Origin: Pseudomonadota bacterium
GTDB lineage: Bacteria; Pseudomonadota; Alphaproteobacteria; Caulobacterales; Caulobacteraceae
Length of the DNA: 14,420 nt
Assembly (NCBI GenBank): GCA_023432855.1
Contig: JAEZEZ010000103.1
Location: 1 to 14,420 of the forward strand
Direction of reading: 5' to 3'
Positions 1 to 5,889 of this stretch are shown here, piece after piece (within the stretch, counting starts at the first letter, position 1; every line of letters begins with the position of its first letter). The notes below the pieces were generated by a model. That model did not search any database. It had not been told where the DNA came from and was given only the letters and a program-made list of their open reading frames with translations. The translations under genes were made by a program, and so were the position numbers.

Positions 1-2
1 GT

Positions 3-20
3 CCTCTCCTGAAGGAGAGG
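3..20 (-). terminator. Perfect hairpin after the 119-aa gene, possible terminator
   Basis: CCTCTCCT and AGGAGAGG form a perfect inverted repeat separated by two bases, so the real loop is probably four bases with a 7-bp stem. It starts 12 bases past the stop of the minus-strand 119-aa gene. No T-run follows within the visible bases and the window ends two bases beyond it. A transcription end is plausible but not shown. Confidence 0.4.
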
Positions 21-32
21 CAGGCTACCCGG

Positions 33-392
33 TCACCCCACCATCCGCCCGGCCCCGCGGGCGTTGGCGTCGAGGTGTTCGGGGCCGAGGCCGCGGGGGC
101 GGTTCTCCGGCGGGGCGACGAGACCGCCCGGGCCCCGGGGCGGCGGTTCGCGGCCGATGCGGACGTAGCGGCTGCGGCAGGCGGCGCAGCGGATGCGGCC
201 GGCGATGCCGACCAGGCGGTTGGCCTGGTTGACCTTCAGCCGGCGCAGCAGGTCGGGCGGCCAGCTGGCCCGGCGGTGGCAGGAGACGCACTCGATGGTC
301 AGGGTCACGCGCCGCTCGACCAGTTCCCAGATGCGCACCTGGCCCAGGCCGTCGGCGATGCGGAACGTCGGCTGGTCCTCGCGCATGGGCAT
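33..392 (-). CDS. Small protein with two CxxC pairs (zinc-ribbon-like), second gene of the SOS operon
   Basis: This is a 119-aa protein that I do not recognise by name. It carries C35-x-x-C38 and C69-x-x-C72, about 30 residues apart, the spacing expected of a zinc-ribbon that binds one zinc. Basic residues cluster around and between the pairs (HRRASW, LLRRLK, CRSRYVR), which would suit nucleic-acid binding, but that is inference. The tail after residue 80 is rich in Pro, Gly and Arg and looks disordered. The start is the ATG at 392; a second ATG lies two codons in. A GAGG Shine-Dalgarno overlaps the TGA of the upstream 67-aa gene, 10 bases away, so the two are probably translationally coupled and share the LexA-controlled promoter. 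Alternatives are a metal-binding scaffold or a degenerate transcription regulator. Confidence 0.65.
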   Translation of the reverse strand: MPMREDQPTFRIADGLGQVRIWELVERRVTLTIECVSCHRRASWPPDLLRRLKVNQANRLVGIAGRIRCAACRSRYVRIGREPPPRGPGGLVAPPENRPRGLGPEHLDANARGAGRMVG

Positions 393-402
393 GGCGCGGG
401 CC

Positions 403-606
403 TCAGGCGCGCGGGGCGGAGATGGACGAGGGCGCGCCGGCGGCGGGCGCCTGCAGGCTGCGTTCGGCGTAGTCCAGGGCCGCCATCAGGGCGGTGAGCG
501 CCTCCCACTGGGGCGTGTTCGGCCCGAACACCTCGCGCATGTCGGGGGTGCGCAGGCGGCAGGCGTGCATGGCTTCGAGGGCGCGGTCGAGACGGCGGGT
601 GATCAT
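403..606 (-). CDS. 67-aa protein, first gene of a LexA-controlled operon
   Basis: I do not recognise this protein. It has an N-terminal amphipathic helix rich in Arg (MITRRLDRALEAMHACRLR), a central PDMREVFGPNTPQW segment, a second helix (EALTALMAALDYAERSL) and a low-complexity Ala/Pro/Ser tail. No signal peptide or membrane segment is visible. I chose the ATG at 606 because GGAG lies 8 bases upstream and the start falls just downstream of the LexA box. An in-frame GTG at 648 would put the box inside the coding sequence. The location behind an SOS box suggests a DNA-damage-induced role, such as a small regulator of repair or of cell division. That role is inferred from regulation only. Confidence 0.7.
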   Translation of the reverse strand: MITRRLDRALEAMHACRLRTPDMREVFGPNTPQWEALTALMAALDYAERSLQAPAAGAPSSISAPRA

Positions 607-624
607 GGCGGACGCTCCACTGAT

Positions 625-639
625 GTTCCCGATATGTTC
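625..639. promoter_or_regulatory. LexA (SOS) box, alphaproteobacterial direct-repeat type
   Basis: The bases read GTTCCCGATATGTTC, an exact match to the alphaproteobacterial LexA operator GTTC-N7-GTTC known from Caulobacter and Rhodobacter-type LexA proteins. On the minus strand it overlaps the likely -10 region and ends 18 bases upstream of the ATG at 606, an ideal position for repression of the 67-aa and 119-aa genes. The divergent nhaA start is about 125 bases away and has its own promoter, so control of nhaA is less likely. Confidence 0.85.
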
Positions 640-661
640 TCCTGTCACGGACGGGAGTCAA
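631..661 (-). promoter_or_regulatory. Promoter of the SOS operon
   Basis: On the minus strand TTGACTC (661-655) matches the Caulobacter-type -35 TTGACGS at six of seven positions. CATATC (636-631) fits the last six positions of the -10 GCTANAWC except one. The gap is slightly longer than the usual 10-14 bases. The -10 lies inside the LexA box, so repressor and polymerase would compete for it. The -35 contains a GACTC site, a potential CcrM methylation site. Confidence 0.55.
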
Positions 662-706
662 TCGGAACGCGCCCGCGCGCCTGTGGATGGCAGGGACCGG
701 TTTTCC

Positions 707-735
707 TTCACCCCTACGCCCACGGTTGCTAGACC
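707..735 (+). promoter_or_regulatory. Promoter of nhaA
   Basis: TTCACCC (707-713), a 14-base spacer and GCTAGACC (728-735) fit the Caulobacter-type housekeeping consensus TTGACGS-N10-14-GCTANAWC at five of seven and six of seven defined positions. The first codon of nhaA lies about 30 bases downstream of the -10. The -10 is largely the loop of a perfect inverted repeat at 719-740. Confidence 0.55.
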
Positions 736-740
736 GTGGG
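719..740. repeat. 8-bp inverted repeat around the nhaA -10
   Basis: CCCACGGT (719-726) and ACCGTGGG (733-740) form a perfect 8-bp inverted repeat around the six bases TGCTAG, which are part of the -10 element. Its position suits a repressor or activator binding site that senses sodium or pH. It could also be a DNA cruciform or chance. Confidence 0.4.
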
Positions 741-765
741 GCATCCCAGACAAGCCGGAGAGCCC

Positions 766-1995
766 GTGACCCCCGAGACCGAGCCGACCCCGCCGCGCCG
801 CAGCCGCCGCCCCTCCGCCATCCTGCGCGAGTTCATGGCCCAGGAGGCCTCGGGCGGGATCCTGCTGATCGCGGTCTCGGCCCTGGCCCTGGTGGTGGCG
901 AACAGCGCGCTCGGCGGGCTCTACTTCACCTCGCTGAAGCTCTACCTGGGCCCGCTCAACCTCCACCACTGGATCAACGACGGCCTGATGGCCCTGTTCT
1001 TCCTCTACGTGGGCCTGGAGGTGAAGCGCGAGCTGCTGGAGGGCCAGCTGGCCACCTGGAAGCAGCGGGCCCTGCCGGGGCTGGCGGCGCTGGGCGGGGT
1101 GATCGCGCCGGCGCTGGTCTATGTGGCGCTGAACGCCGGCGACCCGACGGCCATGCGCGGCTGGGCCATCCCGGCGGCCACCGACATCGCCTTCGCGCTG
1201 GGGGTGCTGTCGCTGCTGGGCAAGCGGGCGCCGCTGGCGCTGAAGATGTTCCTCACGGCGCTGGCCATCATCGACGATCTGATGGCGGTGATGATCATCG
1301 CCCTCTTCTACACCGCCCAGCTGGACCTGATCGCGCTGGGGCTGGCGGGGGCCTGCCTGGCCGCCCTGGTGGCGCTGAACCGGTTCCGGGTGCTGTCGCT
1401 GGCGCCCTACGTCGTGATCGGGGCGGTGCTGTGGTGGTTCGTGCTGCGCTCGGGCATCCACCCCACCCTGGCCGGCGTGGCCCTGGCCATGACCATCCCG
1501 CTGGCGCGCTATGGCCACGGCGCCCACCACGGCGAGTCGCCGCTGCACCGGCTCGAGCACGGCCTGTCGCCCTGGGTGGCGTTCGCGGTGCTGCCGGTGT
1601 TCGGCTTCGCCAACGCCGGGGTGTCGCTGGCCGGCGCCGGGGCCGCGGCCCTGACCAGCACGGTCAGCTGGGGCGTGGCGCTGGGGCTGATCGTCGGCAA
1701 GCAGATCGGCGTGTTCGGCGCCGCCTGGCTGTCGGTGCGCGCGGGCTGGGCCAGCCTGCCGCGCGGGGCGACCTGGCTGCAGCTCTACGGGGTGTCGATG
1801 CTCTGCGGCATCGGCTTCACCATCAGCCTGTTCATCGCCATGCTGGCCTTCCCGGACGAGGCGATGCTGAACGCGGCCAAGACCGGGGTGCTGGCGGGTT
1901 CGCTGATTTCGGGCCTGGCCGGCTGGCTGATGCTGCGCTTCGTTCCCCTGCCCCCTCCCCCGCCGCCTCCCGCGCCCGCCGCCGAGCGGGGTTGA
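766..1995 (+). CDS. nhaA: Na+/H+ antiporter NhaA
   Basis: NhaA is an inner-membrane electrogenic antiporter that expels Na+ (or Li+) in exchange for protons and keeps internal pH and sodium in range. The 409-aa product is close to the usual family length plus extensions. The family core is clear: WINDGLMALFFLYVGLEVKREL around residues 69-90, ATDIAFALG with D140 (the E. coli D133 position), and LAIIDDLMAV with D170-D171 (the E. coli D163-D164 ion-binding pair). About a dozen hydrophobic segments run from residue 30 to 400. The cytoplasmic N-terminus is Pro/Arg-rich and the C-terminus ends in a polyproline stretch. I chose the GTG at 766 because GGAG lies 5 bases upstream; the in-frame GTG at 736 has no Shine-Dalgarno and lies within the promoter hairpin. 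Confidence 0.95.
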   Translation: MTPETEPTPPRRSRRPSAILREFMAQEASGGILLIAVSALALVVANSALGGLYFTSLKLYLGPLNLHHWINDGLMALFFLYVGLEVKRELLEGQLATWKQRALPGLAALGGVIAPALVYVALNAGDPTAMRGWAIPAATDIAFALGVLSLLGKRAPLALKMFLTALAIIDDLMAVMIIALFYTAQLDLIALGLAGACLAALVALNRFRVLSLAPYVVIGAVLWWFVLRSGIHPTLAGVALAMTIPLARYGHGAHHGESPLHRLEHGLSPWVAFAVLPVFGFANAGVSLAGAGAAALTSTVSWGVALGLIVGKQIGVFGAAWLSVRAGWASLPRGATWLQLYGVSMLCGIGFTISLFIAMLAFPDEAMLNAAKTGVLAGSLISGLAGWLMLRFVPLPPPPPPPAPAAERG

Positions 1996-2087
1996 GCGGG
2001 CCGTCGCCCCGGCGCTACACCGCCGACAAAGCTGGGTTAACGGCGGAACGCAGGGAGCGCTTGCGCATTGCGTCTGTCGAGGAGGCG

Positions 2088-2106
2088 GGCGCCCGGACGG
2101 GGCGCC
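2088..2106 (+). repeat. GC-rich hairpin in the leader of the 106-aa gene
   Basis: GGCGCCC (2088-2094) and GGGCGCC (2100-2106) pair perfectly over 7 bp around a 5-base loop. The hairpin ends 24 bases upstream of the ATG at 2131 and just before the weak Shine-Dalgarno, so it could affect translation or act as a weak terminator behind nhaA. There is no T-run. Confidence 0.35.
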
Positions 2107-2130
2107 GACAGCAAGAGGTTCAGAGTACCC

Positions 2131-2451
2131 ATGTCCGCAAACAAGGGCGGCAAGCCGGCGCACCTCAAGATCGTGCCGCACGCCGTGGGCGACAGCGAGA
2201 TCTACGACCTGATGCGCAAGCCCGAGACCACCGCCGAGCGCGTCAAGCGTCTGCAGCTCGAGGCGCGCATGCTGGCCAAGGAGCAGATCGATCTGCTCGA
2301 GAAGCAGCTGATGGCCGTGGCCAGGCAGGCCGAGGAGATCGCCCAGGGCGGCGACGCCTATCCGGTCGGCGCCCGCGAGCTGTGCCGCAGCCTGGTCGAG
2401 GAGATGACGGCCAAGGCCCAGACCCTGTCCGCCATCAGCTTCCGCACCTAG
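2131..2451 (+). CDS. Conserved-looking hypothetical protein, 106 aa, helical
   Basis: I cannot name this cytoplasmic protein. After a Lys-rich start (MSANKGGKPAHLKIVPHAVG) it is almost wholly helical and charged, with heptad-like stretches (TTAERVKRLQLEARMLAKEQ, then IDLLEKQLMAVARQAEEIAQ) that suggest a short coiled coil and dimerisation. A final helix carries RELCRSLVEEMTAKAQTL. There is no signal peptide or membrane segment and only one cysteine. The ATG at 2131 has AAGAGG 12 bases upstream, a loose spacing; the longer frame from 2068 has no better site. It lies 135 bases behind nhaA and may share its transcript. Coding is supported by the base pattern and by the neat tail-to-tail junction with the next gene. 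A small regulatory or scaffold protein is a guess. Confidence 0.75.
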   Translation: MSANKGGKPAHLKIVPHAVGDSEIYDLMRKPETTAERVKRLQLEARMLAKEQIDLLEKQLMAVARQAEEIAQGGDAYPVGARELCRSLVEEMTAKAQTLSAISFRT

Positions 2452-2810
2452 CCGGCGGCGAACTCGACGACCGGGCGGAAGCCGCCGAAGATCATGCGCT
2501 TGCCGTCGAAGGGCATGGACGCCATGTCGCCCTTCATGCGCGGGTCGGCCATGACCTTGCGGTTGACCTCGTCGCGGGTCTCGCGGTCCGGATAGGTGAT
2601 CCAGGAGAAGACCACGACCTCGTCGTCCGTCGCCTGCACCGCGCGCGGGAAGGACGTCAGCTCGCCGTAGGGCACGTCGTCGGCCACGCACTCGACGTAG
2701 TCGATCGCGCCGTACTCCTTCCACACGTCGCGCCCGAGGCGGGCGATCTTCCAGTACTCGTCGAGCCGGTCCTTCTTCACCGCCAGCACGAAACCATCGA
2801 CGTAAGCCAT
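2448..2810 (-). CDS. DUF1428 (YbaA-like) family protein
   Basis: This 120-aa protein matches the DUF1428/YbaA family along its whole length. It has MAYVDGFVLAV at the start, YGAIDYVECVADDVPYG, then SFPRAVQATDDEVVVFSW, the KVMADPRMK segment and the MPFDGKRMIFGGF ending. Members adopt a dimeric ferredoxin-like (alpha-beta barrel) fold related to EthD/ABM-type proteins. The biochemical function is not known. The start at 2810 has GGGAGG 5 bases upstream. It lies 77 bases behind the universal stress protein gene on the same strand and may be cotranscribed with it, which would fit a stress-related role. Its stop shares CTAG with the convergent 106-aa gene. Confidence 0.92.
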   Translation of the reverse strand: MAYVDGFVLAVKKDRLDEYWKIARLGRDVWKEYGAIDYVECVADDVPYGELTSFPRAVQATDDEVVVFSWITYPDRETRDEVNRKVMADPRMKGDMASMPFDGKRMIFGGFRPVVEFAAG

Positions 2811-2887
2811 ATCGGCCTCCCTTCGGACTGCGTCGGCCACAGGACGCTCGGGCGGGGCCGCTGCCGACATCCGCCCGGGAACCCGGA

Positions 2888-3778
2888 TCAGGCCTCCTGG
2901 CTGCGCAGCGCCTTCGCCCGCGCCTCGGTCACCACCAGCACGTCGCAGTTGACCGACATGAGCAGCCGCCCCGCCACGTCCGGGAACAGCCAGCCCAGGA
3001 AGCCGCCGTGGTCGTGGCCGCCAAGGACCATCAGATCCGGCTGGGCCGAGACGGCGTAGTCGTGCACCAGCTGGTCGGACTCGCCGTACTCGACCAGGCT
3101 CCTGAAGGCGCCCTTGCGGCCGGTGCGCGCCTCCAGCCGGGCCACGAACTCGGCCTGCTCCTTCAGGGCCGCGTCGCGCGCCTCGCCCTGGTGCGCCTCC
3201 TCGCTCAGGAAGCCGGCGAAGGGGACACGATAGGCGTGCAGCTGATGGAACTCGGCCTCCGGCCACAGGGCCGCGGCCCGCACCAGGGCGGCCTCGGCCA
3301 GGGACGAGAAGTCGGTCGGGGCGAAAATGCGCGCGTAGGGCTTGGACGGGCGCCGCTTGACCACCAGCACGGGCGCCTCGGCCTCGCGGATCATGGTCTC
3401 CACGCTCCGGCCCGGGGTCATGCGGCCGAGCAGCTCGTTGCGCGCCGCGCCCGTGACGATCAGGTCCGCCCCGATCTCCCGCGCACGGTCGTCCAGCACG
3501 TCGTCCGGCGCGCCGGCGACCACCTCGGCCGACCAGTCCACCTTGCGGTCGCCGACCGCCTCGGCGATGTCGACCTGGGCCTGGGCCAGCACCGGGGCCG
3601 AGGACGAGCGCCAGGACGGCTGGCGAAAGTCCTCCTCCACCGCCGTGACCACATGGAGCTTCGCCTTCCAGGCCTGGGCCAGCTGGATCGCGCGTTCGGT
3701 AGCGCGGTCGCAGCGGCTGCTGAGGTCAGTGGCGAGCAGGATGTCGGCGATGGGCGTCTCGGCGTCGGTCTTGGGCAA
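2888..3778 (-). CDS. Two-domain universal stress protein (UspA family)
   Basis: This 296-aa cytoplasmic protein contains two tandem Usp domains, about residues 11-141 and 150-284. Each opens with the family beta-strand and Asp (LLATDLS with D17, and FAPTDFS with D156) and closes with a VLVV strand. The nucleotide-binding motif G-x2-G-x9-G-S/T is degenerate. Domain 1 keeps G110 and G123 but has R113 and R124 at the other key positions, and domain 2 (LGGHDHGGFLGWLFPDVAG) does not fit it. The protein may therefore not bind ATP in the usual way. The start is a TTG at 3778, chosen because AGGAGG (3786-3791) sits 7 bases upstream. Tandem Usp proteins are linked to survival under starvation, oxidative or low-oxygen stress. 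A weak -10 (GCTAGGAA, 3805-3798) precedes it. Confidence 0.92.
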   Translation of the reverse strand: MPKTDAETPIADILLATDLSSRCDRATERAIQLAQAWKAKLHVVTAVEEDFRQPSWRSSSAPVLAQAQVDIAEAVGDRKVDWSAEVVAGAPDDVLDDRAREIGADLIVTGAARNELLGRMTPGRSVETMIREAEAPVLVVKRRPSKPYARIFAPTDFSSLAEAALVRAAALWPEAEFHQLHAYRVPFAGFLSEEAHQGEARDAALKEQAEFVARLEARTGRKGAFRSLVEYGESDQLVHDYAVSAQPDLMVLGGHDHGGFLGWLFPDVAGRLLMSVNCDVLVVTEARAKALRSQEA

Positions 3779-3841
3779 GTGGCGTCCTCCTGCGGGCTTC
3801 CTAGCACAAGGGCCGGACTGGAGGCTCCCCCGCTACCGGAT

Positions 3842-3870
3842 TTGAGACCGGGCCCCCGATCACCTAGATA
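3842..3870 (+). promoter_or_regulatory. Promoter of dusA
   Basis: TTGAGAC (3842-3848), a 14-base spacer and CCTAGATA (3863-3870) fit the Caulobacter-type consensus TTGACGS-N10-14-GCTANAWC at five of seven positions in each element. The expected transcript start is about 30 bases upstream of the GTG at 3906. Confidence 0.5.
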
Positions 3871-3905
3871 GCGGGGCCCGCCACCGGACAAGGTATCGCG
3901 ACAAG

Positions 3906-4919
3906 GTGCAGAAGTTCCCCGCCCACAGGCTGTCCGTCGCCCCGATGATGGACTGGACCGACCGTCACTGCCGGGCATTGCACCGCACGCTGACGCGCAG
4001 GGTCCTGCTATATACCGAGATGGTCACGACGGGCGCCGTCCTGCACGGCGACCGCGACCGGCTGCTGGGCTATGACCCGGTCGAGCACCCGGTGGCGCTG
4101 CAGCTGGGCGGATCCGACCCTGCAGACCTGGCCGCCTGCGCCCGCATCGCCGAGGACCTCGGCTATGACGAGGTGAACCTCAACGTCGGCTGCCCTTCCG
4201 ACCGCGTGCAGTCGGGGCGCTTCGGCGCCTGCCTGATGCGCGAGCCGGAGCTGGTCGCCGACTGCGTGGGCGCGATGCTGGAGGCGGTCGACATTCCCGT
4301 GACCGTGAAGTGCCGCATCGGCGTCGACGACCAGGAGCCGGAGGTCGCGCTCTTCGATCTGGTAGATCGCTGCGCCAGGGCCGGGGTGACGACCTTCGTC
4401 GTCCACGCCCGCAAGGCCTGGCTGCAGGGGTTGTCTCCGAAGGAGAACCGGGACGTGCCGCCGCTGGACTATCCGCTCGTCCACCGGCTGAAGCGGGAGC
4501 GACCGGGCCTCACGGTGGTGCTGAACGGCGGCGTAGCGTCGCTCGAGGCGGCGGAGGCGCACCTGACCCACGTCGACGGGGTCATGCTGGGTCGCGCCGC
4601 CTATCACGAGCCGGCCCTGCTGGGGTCGGTCGACCGGCGGGTGTTCGGTGAGGACGCCGCCGACATCGGCCCGTTCGAGGCTGTCGAGGCCTACCGGCCC
4701 TATGTGGCGGGCCAGCTTGCCGCGGGCGTGCATCTGGCGGCCATGACGCGCCACATGCTCGGGCTGATGCACGGCCGACCGGGAGCGCGTGCGTTCCGGC
4801 GCATCCTGACCGTGGAGTCGATCAAGACCGGCGCGGGGCTGGACGTGATCGACCGGGCCGTGGAGGCGGTGCGCGAGGCCGAGGCCGCCATGGCCGCCCG
4901 GCGTGAGCAGGCCGCCTAG
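3906..4919 (+). CDS. dusA: tRNA-dihydrouridine(20/20a) synthase DusA
   Basis: DusA is an FMN- and NADPH-dependent enzyme that reduces uridine to dihydrouridine at positions 20 and 20a in the D-loop of tRNA. The 337-aa product has the DusA hallmarks. These are SVAPMMDWTDRHCR near the N-terminus, the TEMVTTGAVLHGDRDRLL segment and the ALQLGGSDP strand. The active site is NLNVGCPSDRVQSGRFGACL with the proton-donor C96. K135 in VKCRIG and VVHARKAWLQGLSPKENR contact FMN and tRNA, and LNGGV and VMLGRAAY form the FMN phosphate site. The helical C-terminal domain includes RHMLGLMHGRPGARAFRR, typical of DusA rather than DusB or DusC. The start is a GTG with only a weak AAGG 12 bases upstream. Its TAG shares CTAG with the convergent protease gene. 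Confidence 0.96.
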   Translation: MQKFPAHRLSVAPMMDWTDRHCRALHRTLTRRVLLYTEMVTTGAVLHGDRDRLLGYDPVEHPVALQLGGSDPADLAACARIAEDLGYDEVNLNVGCPSDRVQSGRFGACLMREPELVADCVGAMLEAVDIPVTVKCRIGVDDQEPEVALFDLVDRCARAGVTTFVVHARKAWLQGLSPKENRDVPPLDYPLVHRLKRERPGLTVVLNGGVASLEAAEAHLTHVDGVMLGRAAYHEPALLGSVDRRVFGEDAADIGPFEAVEAYRPYVAGQLAAGVHLAAMTRHMLGLMHGRPGARAFRRILTVESIKTGAGLDVIDRAVEAVREAEAAMAARREQAA

Positions 4920-5440
4920 GGGCGCAGGATCAGGGCGGTGCGGGTCGCCTCGAAGCGCGAAAGCCGGCCCAGGTAGCTCATGCCCAGCAGGGAGGACCCG
5001 AGGCCCTCGCGCAGGACCAGGGCCTGTACCTTGTCGACCCGGGCGCCGGCCACGGCCACGTAGTCCAGTTCGACCAGGGCGGCCTGGGTCTGGCCGGCGG
5101 CCGTGTGCACCGGCTTGTCGAAGTCGAGGTCGTCCAGATCCATGCCCAGCCGTTCGGCGTCGGCGGCGGTGAGGGCCACGGTCGTGGCCCCGGTGTCGAC
5201 GAGGAAGCGCACGTGCTTGCCGTTGACCCGCGCCTCGGCCCAGAAGTGTCCGTCGGCGGACTTGGTGAGCGCCGCGTCGGCGGCCGGTGCGGAAGGCGCT
5301 CCGTCCCGCGCGAGCGCCATGGAGGCGGCCGGAGCATCGGTCTCCGCCGCGCGCGCGCGGGCGTCGAAGACCGAAACCGTGTGAATGGCGGCCAGAGCCG
5401 AGACGACGGCGGTGGCGATAATGGCGGCAGACTTCAACAT
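4916..5440 (-). CDS. Membrane-anchored retropepsin-like aspartic protease (TIGR02281-type, clan AA)
   Basis: This 174-aa protein has a hydrophobic N-terminal segment (about residues 4-24) that is either a signal anchor or an uncleaved signal. An Ala/Pro/Ser-rich linker runs to about residue 60, followed by a single retropepsin domain that faces the periplasm. The active-site motif is FLVDTGATTVALT with D82, and the second family block is SSLLGMSYLGRLSRFE near residues 149-164. One Asp per chain means that it must act as a homodimer, as in retroviral proteases. TIGR02281-type proteins are common in alphaproteobacteria and their substrates are unknown. The start has only a weak Shine-Dalgarno. 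DUF1289 lies 79 bases upstream on the same strand, so the two could be cotranscribed. Confidence 0.92.
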   Translation of the reverse strand: MLKSAAIIATAVVSALAAIHTVSVFDARARAAETDAPAASMALARDGAPSAPAADAALTKSADGHFWAEARVNGKHVRFLVDTGATTVALTAADAERLGMDLDDLDFDKPVHTAAGQTQAALVELDYVAVAGARVDKVQALVLREGLGSSLLGMSYLGRLSRFEATRTALILRP

Positions 5441-5519
5441 GCGGACTGACCCCGACGCCGCTTCTCGACGCCCGTGCAGCCTACCCCGCGACGGTTTGCA
5501 TAGAATGAATCGGCGCGCG

Positions 5520-5726
5520 TCAGGCCGGCCCGAGCTTGGCCGGGTCGATGCGAACGCGGCGGGCCGGCAGTTCCTGCATCAGGGCCTCGCGCTCGTGAAC
5601 CGGTAGTCGGCCCCACGCGGCGATCTCCTGCAGCGTACGGTAACAGCCGAGGCAAAGCCCGCTCTCGCCATCGACGATGCAGACCTTCACACAGGGCGTG
5701 GCGACGGGTTTCGGGGGCGAACTCAT
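5520..5726 (-). CDS. DUF1289 domain protein (Cys-rich, 68 aa)
   Basis: The whole protein is a DUF1289 domain: TPCVKVC, then GESGLCLGCYRTLQEIAAW, with C12, C16, C25 and C28 as likely zinc or iron-sulfur ligands. Members are small cytoplasmic proteins, widespread in proteobacteria and often predicted to bind an iron-sulfur cluster or zinc; the function is not established. The ATG at 5726 is the only good start for the conserved block, although its Shine-Dalgarno is poor. A longer frame from 5873 has no family similarity in its added part. A 15-base palindrome (5733-5747) lies just upstream and probably overlaps the promoter. Confidence 0.9.
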   Translation of the reverse strand: MSSPPKPVATPCVKVCIVDGESGLCLGCYRTLQEIAAWGRLPVHEREALMQELPARRVRIDPAKLGPA

Positions 5727-5889
5727 GATGTCTCGATAACTTATCGACGATTTCGTTACAAGATTTTCATTACATAACATCGTAGTAATGTTGAGAGTCT
5801 GTCCAGTATTTAACTTGAGAGTGATCAGACGATTGACCATGGTCGGCGCGTTCCACTCCCCCGGGAACAGCACTCAGGAGAACAAGAAA
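5727..5889. promoter_or_regulatory. AT-rich divergent regulatory region
   Basis: This region separates the minus-strand DUF1289 gene from the plus-strand secreted protein gene and is strikingly AT-rich, above all at 5735-5835, compared with the flanks. It contains the palindrome TCGATAACTTATCGA (5733-5747) and CATTAC/GTAATG inverted arms (5768-5773 and 5785-5790). It also holds two direct copies of TTGAGAGT (5791-5798 and 5815-5822, 24 bases apart) and GACCATGGTC (5835-5844). I see no promoter that fits a consensus well on the plus strand. On the minus strand TTGTAA-N17-TATCGA is possible, with the palindrome over its -10. Confidence 0.5.
5733..5747. repeat. 15-base palindrome, candidate operator of the DUF1289 gene
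   Basis: TCGATAA-C-TTATCGA is a perfect inverted repeat with 7-base arms, starting 7 bases upstream of the DUF1289 start codon. It is AT-rich in a GC-rich genome and short-spaced, as binding sites of dimeric helix-turn-helix regulators are. It does not match the Fur, Irr or LexA sites I know. In RNA it would form a hairpin with too small a loop, so a DNA site is more likely. Confidence 0.4.

Noticed and set aside
403..648. Longer SOS protein of 81 aa from the GTG at 648.
   Set aside because: It would place the LexA box and -10 inside the coding sequence; the ATG at 606 has a better ribosome site.
658..3059. Two very long open frames, 658-2724 minus and 687-3059 plus.
   Set aside because: They run across nhaA and the 106-aa gene in other frames, are full of low-complexity Arg/Gly/Gln/His and Pro, and match no family. 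High GC makes such stop-free shadows common.
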